Origin: Akkermansiaceae bacterium
GTDB taxonomy: Bacteria > Verrucomicrobiota > Verrucomicrobiia > Verrucomicrobiales > Akkermansiaceae
Length of the DNA stretch: 14,965 bases
NCBI GenBank assembly: GCA_029287105.1
Contig: JARFRT010000304.1
Coordinates: forward strand, 1 to 14,965
Direction: 5' to 3'
Below the pieces are notes generated by a model that was not told the origin of the DNA, ran no database searches, and saw only the letters and a program-made list of their open reading frames with translations. This document shows, one piece after another, positions 13,689 through 14,965 of the stretch (position 1 is the first letter of the stretch; each line of letters begins with the position of its first letter). The position numbers and the translations under genes are program-made.

Positions 13689-14965
13689 CTATTCGCGCAG
13701 TTTCAAAGTTTTTGCGATATCCTCAGTGGCAAGCTTGCTGTGCACGGCAAACAGGGTTTTGAGGTGTTGCAGTGATTCTTTGGGCAGGGATGCTTCCAGC
13801 CTGCGCCAGTTTTTTTTGTTGAGGAGTTCGCGGCCTTTGTTAGTGGCGTGACGAAGGTCGATATCGAGGAAGATTCGGGGACCTTTGGGGGTGCCGACAA
13901 CGAGGTAGAGTGGGTAGTCGTTGGTTCCTGTTAGTTTGGATTGGGTGCGGACGGAGACGCCCAGCCATTTGCCGGCGCGGATCATGCCGAGGAGTTGGTC
14001 GTCATCGATGTGGTCAGCGGCTCCACGGATGGCATAGTTGAACACTTTGAGCGTCTGGATGTTGTCGGTTCCCTTGAGCACGGCACAGCATGAGAGTGCC
14101 GACTCAATCTTATTGGTGCGCAGGTGGGTGCGGAAGTTGGCGAATAACAGTTTGGCCTCGTCCTCCTTGACGGGGTCGAGTGTGAGCGGGGGGGTCAGGG
14201 TGGCCACCTTGCTGAGCCAGTTGCGGGAATGTTTTTCCTGCAGGTTTTTCTCGATCGACGAGAAGCGTTGCTCGAGTTTGTCGGAGCTGATGTTCAGTGT
14301 GTCTTTGATGGTTTTATCCAGGGGGGCCTGGCCGATGAGGTGCCAGCCGTCGGTGTCCTTGATCATCCAGATTTTGATGCTTTGGGATTCGCCGGGTCGG
14401 TTGGGTTTGGCGAATTGGAGCGGTGCCAGCGCGACGGATTTTTCCTGGAGGATGTCGACGGGTGGGAGAGGCGGTTGGCTGAGGACTTGGATGCTTTGCC
14501 AGAGTGAGCCGAAGCTGGAAAGCATGGTTGCCTGGTTCTCCTTCTTGCCGAAGTAATCACCCTTGCGGGGGAGTAAGCGGATGGCGTCGGTAAAATCGTT
14601 ATTGGCGACGGAGCGGAGGAAGTGTTCCCGCAGTTTTTGGGGGGTGGGGTAGTTGCAGGGGCGTGAGTTTTTGAGGATGGCGGCGGGGAGCATTTTTTTC
14701 AGTTCGTTTTCATCGTTGTGGTGGTGTCTCCAGCGCTGTGCCCGGCGCTCGTTTTCAGGGAGTAAGGCAACCTTGAGCATGGGCGCGAGACGCACGAAGG
14801 TTTTTCCTCCGGATTTGTGGATGGGAAAGTAGAGGATTTTTGATGTGTCACGTTCCATGGGATTGAGGCAGCCAAGGGCGACCTCGTTGCGCGTATGGTC
14901 TTCTTTGAGCACCTGGGTGATCACGGAGCGGTTGGTCAGCAGATGCCAGTCGCTCGATTTAGGGC
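13689..14965 (-). CDS. Repeat-containing protein of unknown function (5' end beyond right edge)
   Basis: The minus-strand frame is open from the stop TAG at 13689-13691 to the right edge (424 codons) with no stop, so the true start lies outside the window. The internal GTG at 14924 is probably not the start. I do not recognise the family. The protein is soluble-looking, with no membrane span in view. It appears to contain tandem copies of a roughly 130-residue alpha/beta unit. Each begins with a helical stretch (LREHFLRSVANNDFTDAI; LLFANFRTHLRTNKIESAL) and ends in a strand-turn such as DTDGWHLIG or GPRIFLDIDL. The residues at the window edge (SSDWHLLTN) match the end of one more copy. The pattern is NTF2-like in feel (inference). 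It sits immediately upstream of MoxR (38 nt) and may be a partner of the MoxR-DUF58-transglutaminase set. Confidence 0.8.
   Translation of the reverse strand, partial: PKSSDWHLLTNRSVITQVLKEDHTRNEVALGCLNPMERDTSKILYFPIHKSGGKTFVRLAPMLKVALLPENERRAQRWRHHHNDENELKKMLPAAILKNSRPCNYPTPQKLREHFLRSVANNDFTDAIRLLPRKGDYFGKKENQATMLSSFGSLWQSIQVLSQPPLPPVDILQEKSVALAPLQFAKPNRPGESQSIKIWMIKDTDGWHLIGQAPLDKTIKDTLNISSDKLEQRFSSIEKNLQEKHSRNWLSKVATLTPPLTLDPVKEDEAKLLFANFRTHLRTNKIESALSCCAVLKGTDNIQTLKVFNYAIRGAADHIDDDQLLGMIRAGKWLGVSVRTQSKLTGTNDYPLYLVVGTPKGPRIFLDIDLRHATNKGRELLNKKNWRRLEASLPKESLQHLKTLFAVHSKLATEDIAKTLKLRE

Noticed and set aside
14922..14924. GTG at 14924 as the true start of the right-edge gene
   Set aside because: The frame stays open to the edge with sequence (SSDWHLLTN) matching the protein's own repeats, so the start is most likely outside the window.

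Overview
The window looks like chromosomal DNA from a moderately high-GC Verrucomicrobiota bacterium (or a relative in the Planctomycetota–Verrucomicrobiota–Chlamydiota group). This is inferred from three things: membrane-anchored Ser/Thr kinases, one of them carrying C-type-lectin-like domains; a BlaI/M56 pair; and starts that mostly lack a Shine-Dalgarno sequence. No rRNA, tRNA, insertion sequence, prophage gene or CRISPR array is visible.

Layout, left to right. (1) The first 42 codons of uvrA (DNA repair) run leftward off the left edge. (2) A compact membrane-anchored Ser/Thr kinase (276-1412, minus) follows, with an AT-rich upstream region. (3) A large kinase (1748-4330, minus) has a cytoplasmic kinase domain, one membrane span and two tandem C-type-lectin-like domains plus a coiled-coil tail outside. 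(4) A two-gene unit encodes an inner-membrane-anchored OmpA-type peptidoglycan-binding protein (5263-6597, minus) and an M23 endopeptidase (4418-5260, minus), 2 nt apart. (5) A lipoprotein of unknown function (6733-7581, minus) is divergent from a BlaI-type repressor (7687-8058, plus). The repressor is followed by an M56 membrane metallopeptidase (8095-9078, plus) that lacks the usual sensor domain. The 105-bp divergent region holds two near-identical dyad sites 41 bp apart, which are good candidate repressor operators. (6) A minus-strand operon converges on the M56 gene: a repeat-containing partial gene at the right edge (13689 to beyond 14965), a MoxR AAA+ ATPase (12715-13650), a DUF58 protein (11201-12610) and a membrane transglutaminase (9093-11204).

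Most of the window appears to serve envelope sensing and maintenance. The kinases may read extracellular ligands, M23 and OmpA act on peptidoglycan, BlaI/M56 resembles an antibiotic or wall-stress switch, and MoxR-DUF58-transglutaminase is a conserved envelope-associated set of unclear function. The most distinctive points are the kinase-lectin receptor, the sensor-less BlaI/M56 module wired to a divergent lipoprotein by paired operators, a C-terminal motif (RH-x-ANPF) shared by that lipoprotein and the M56 peptidase, and two promoters placed so close to the start codon that their transcripts may be leaderless.
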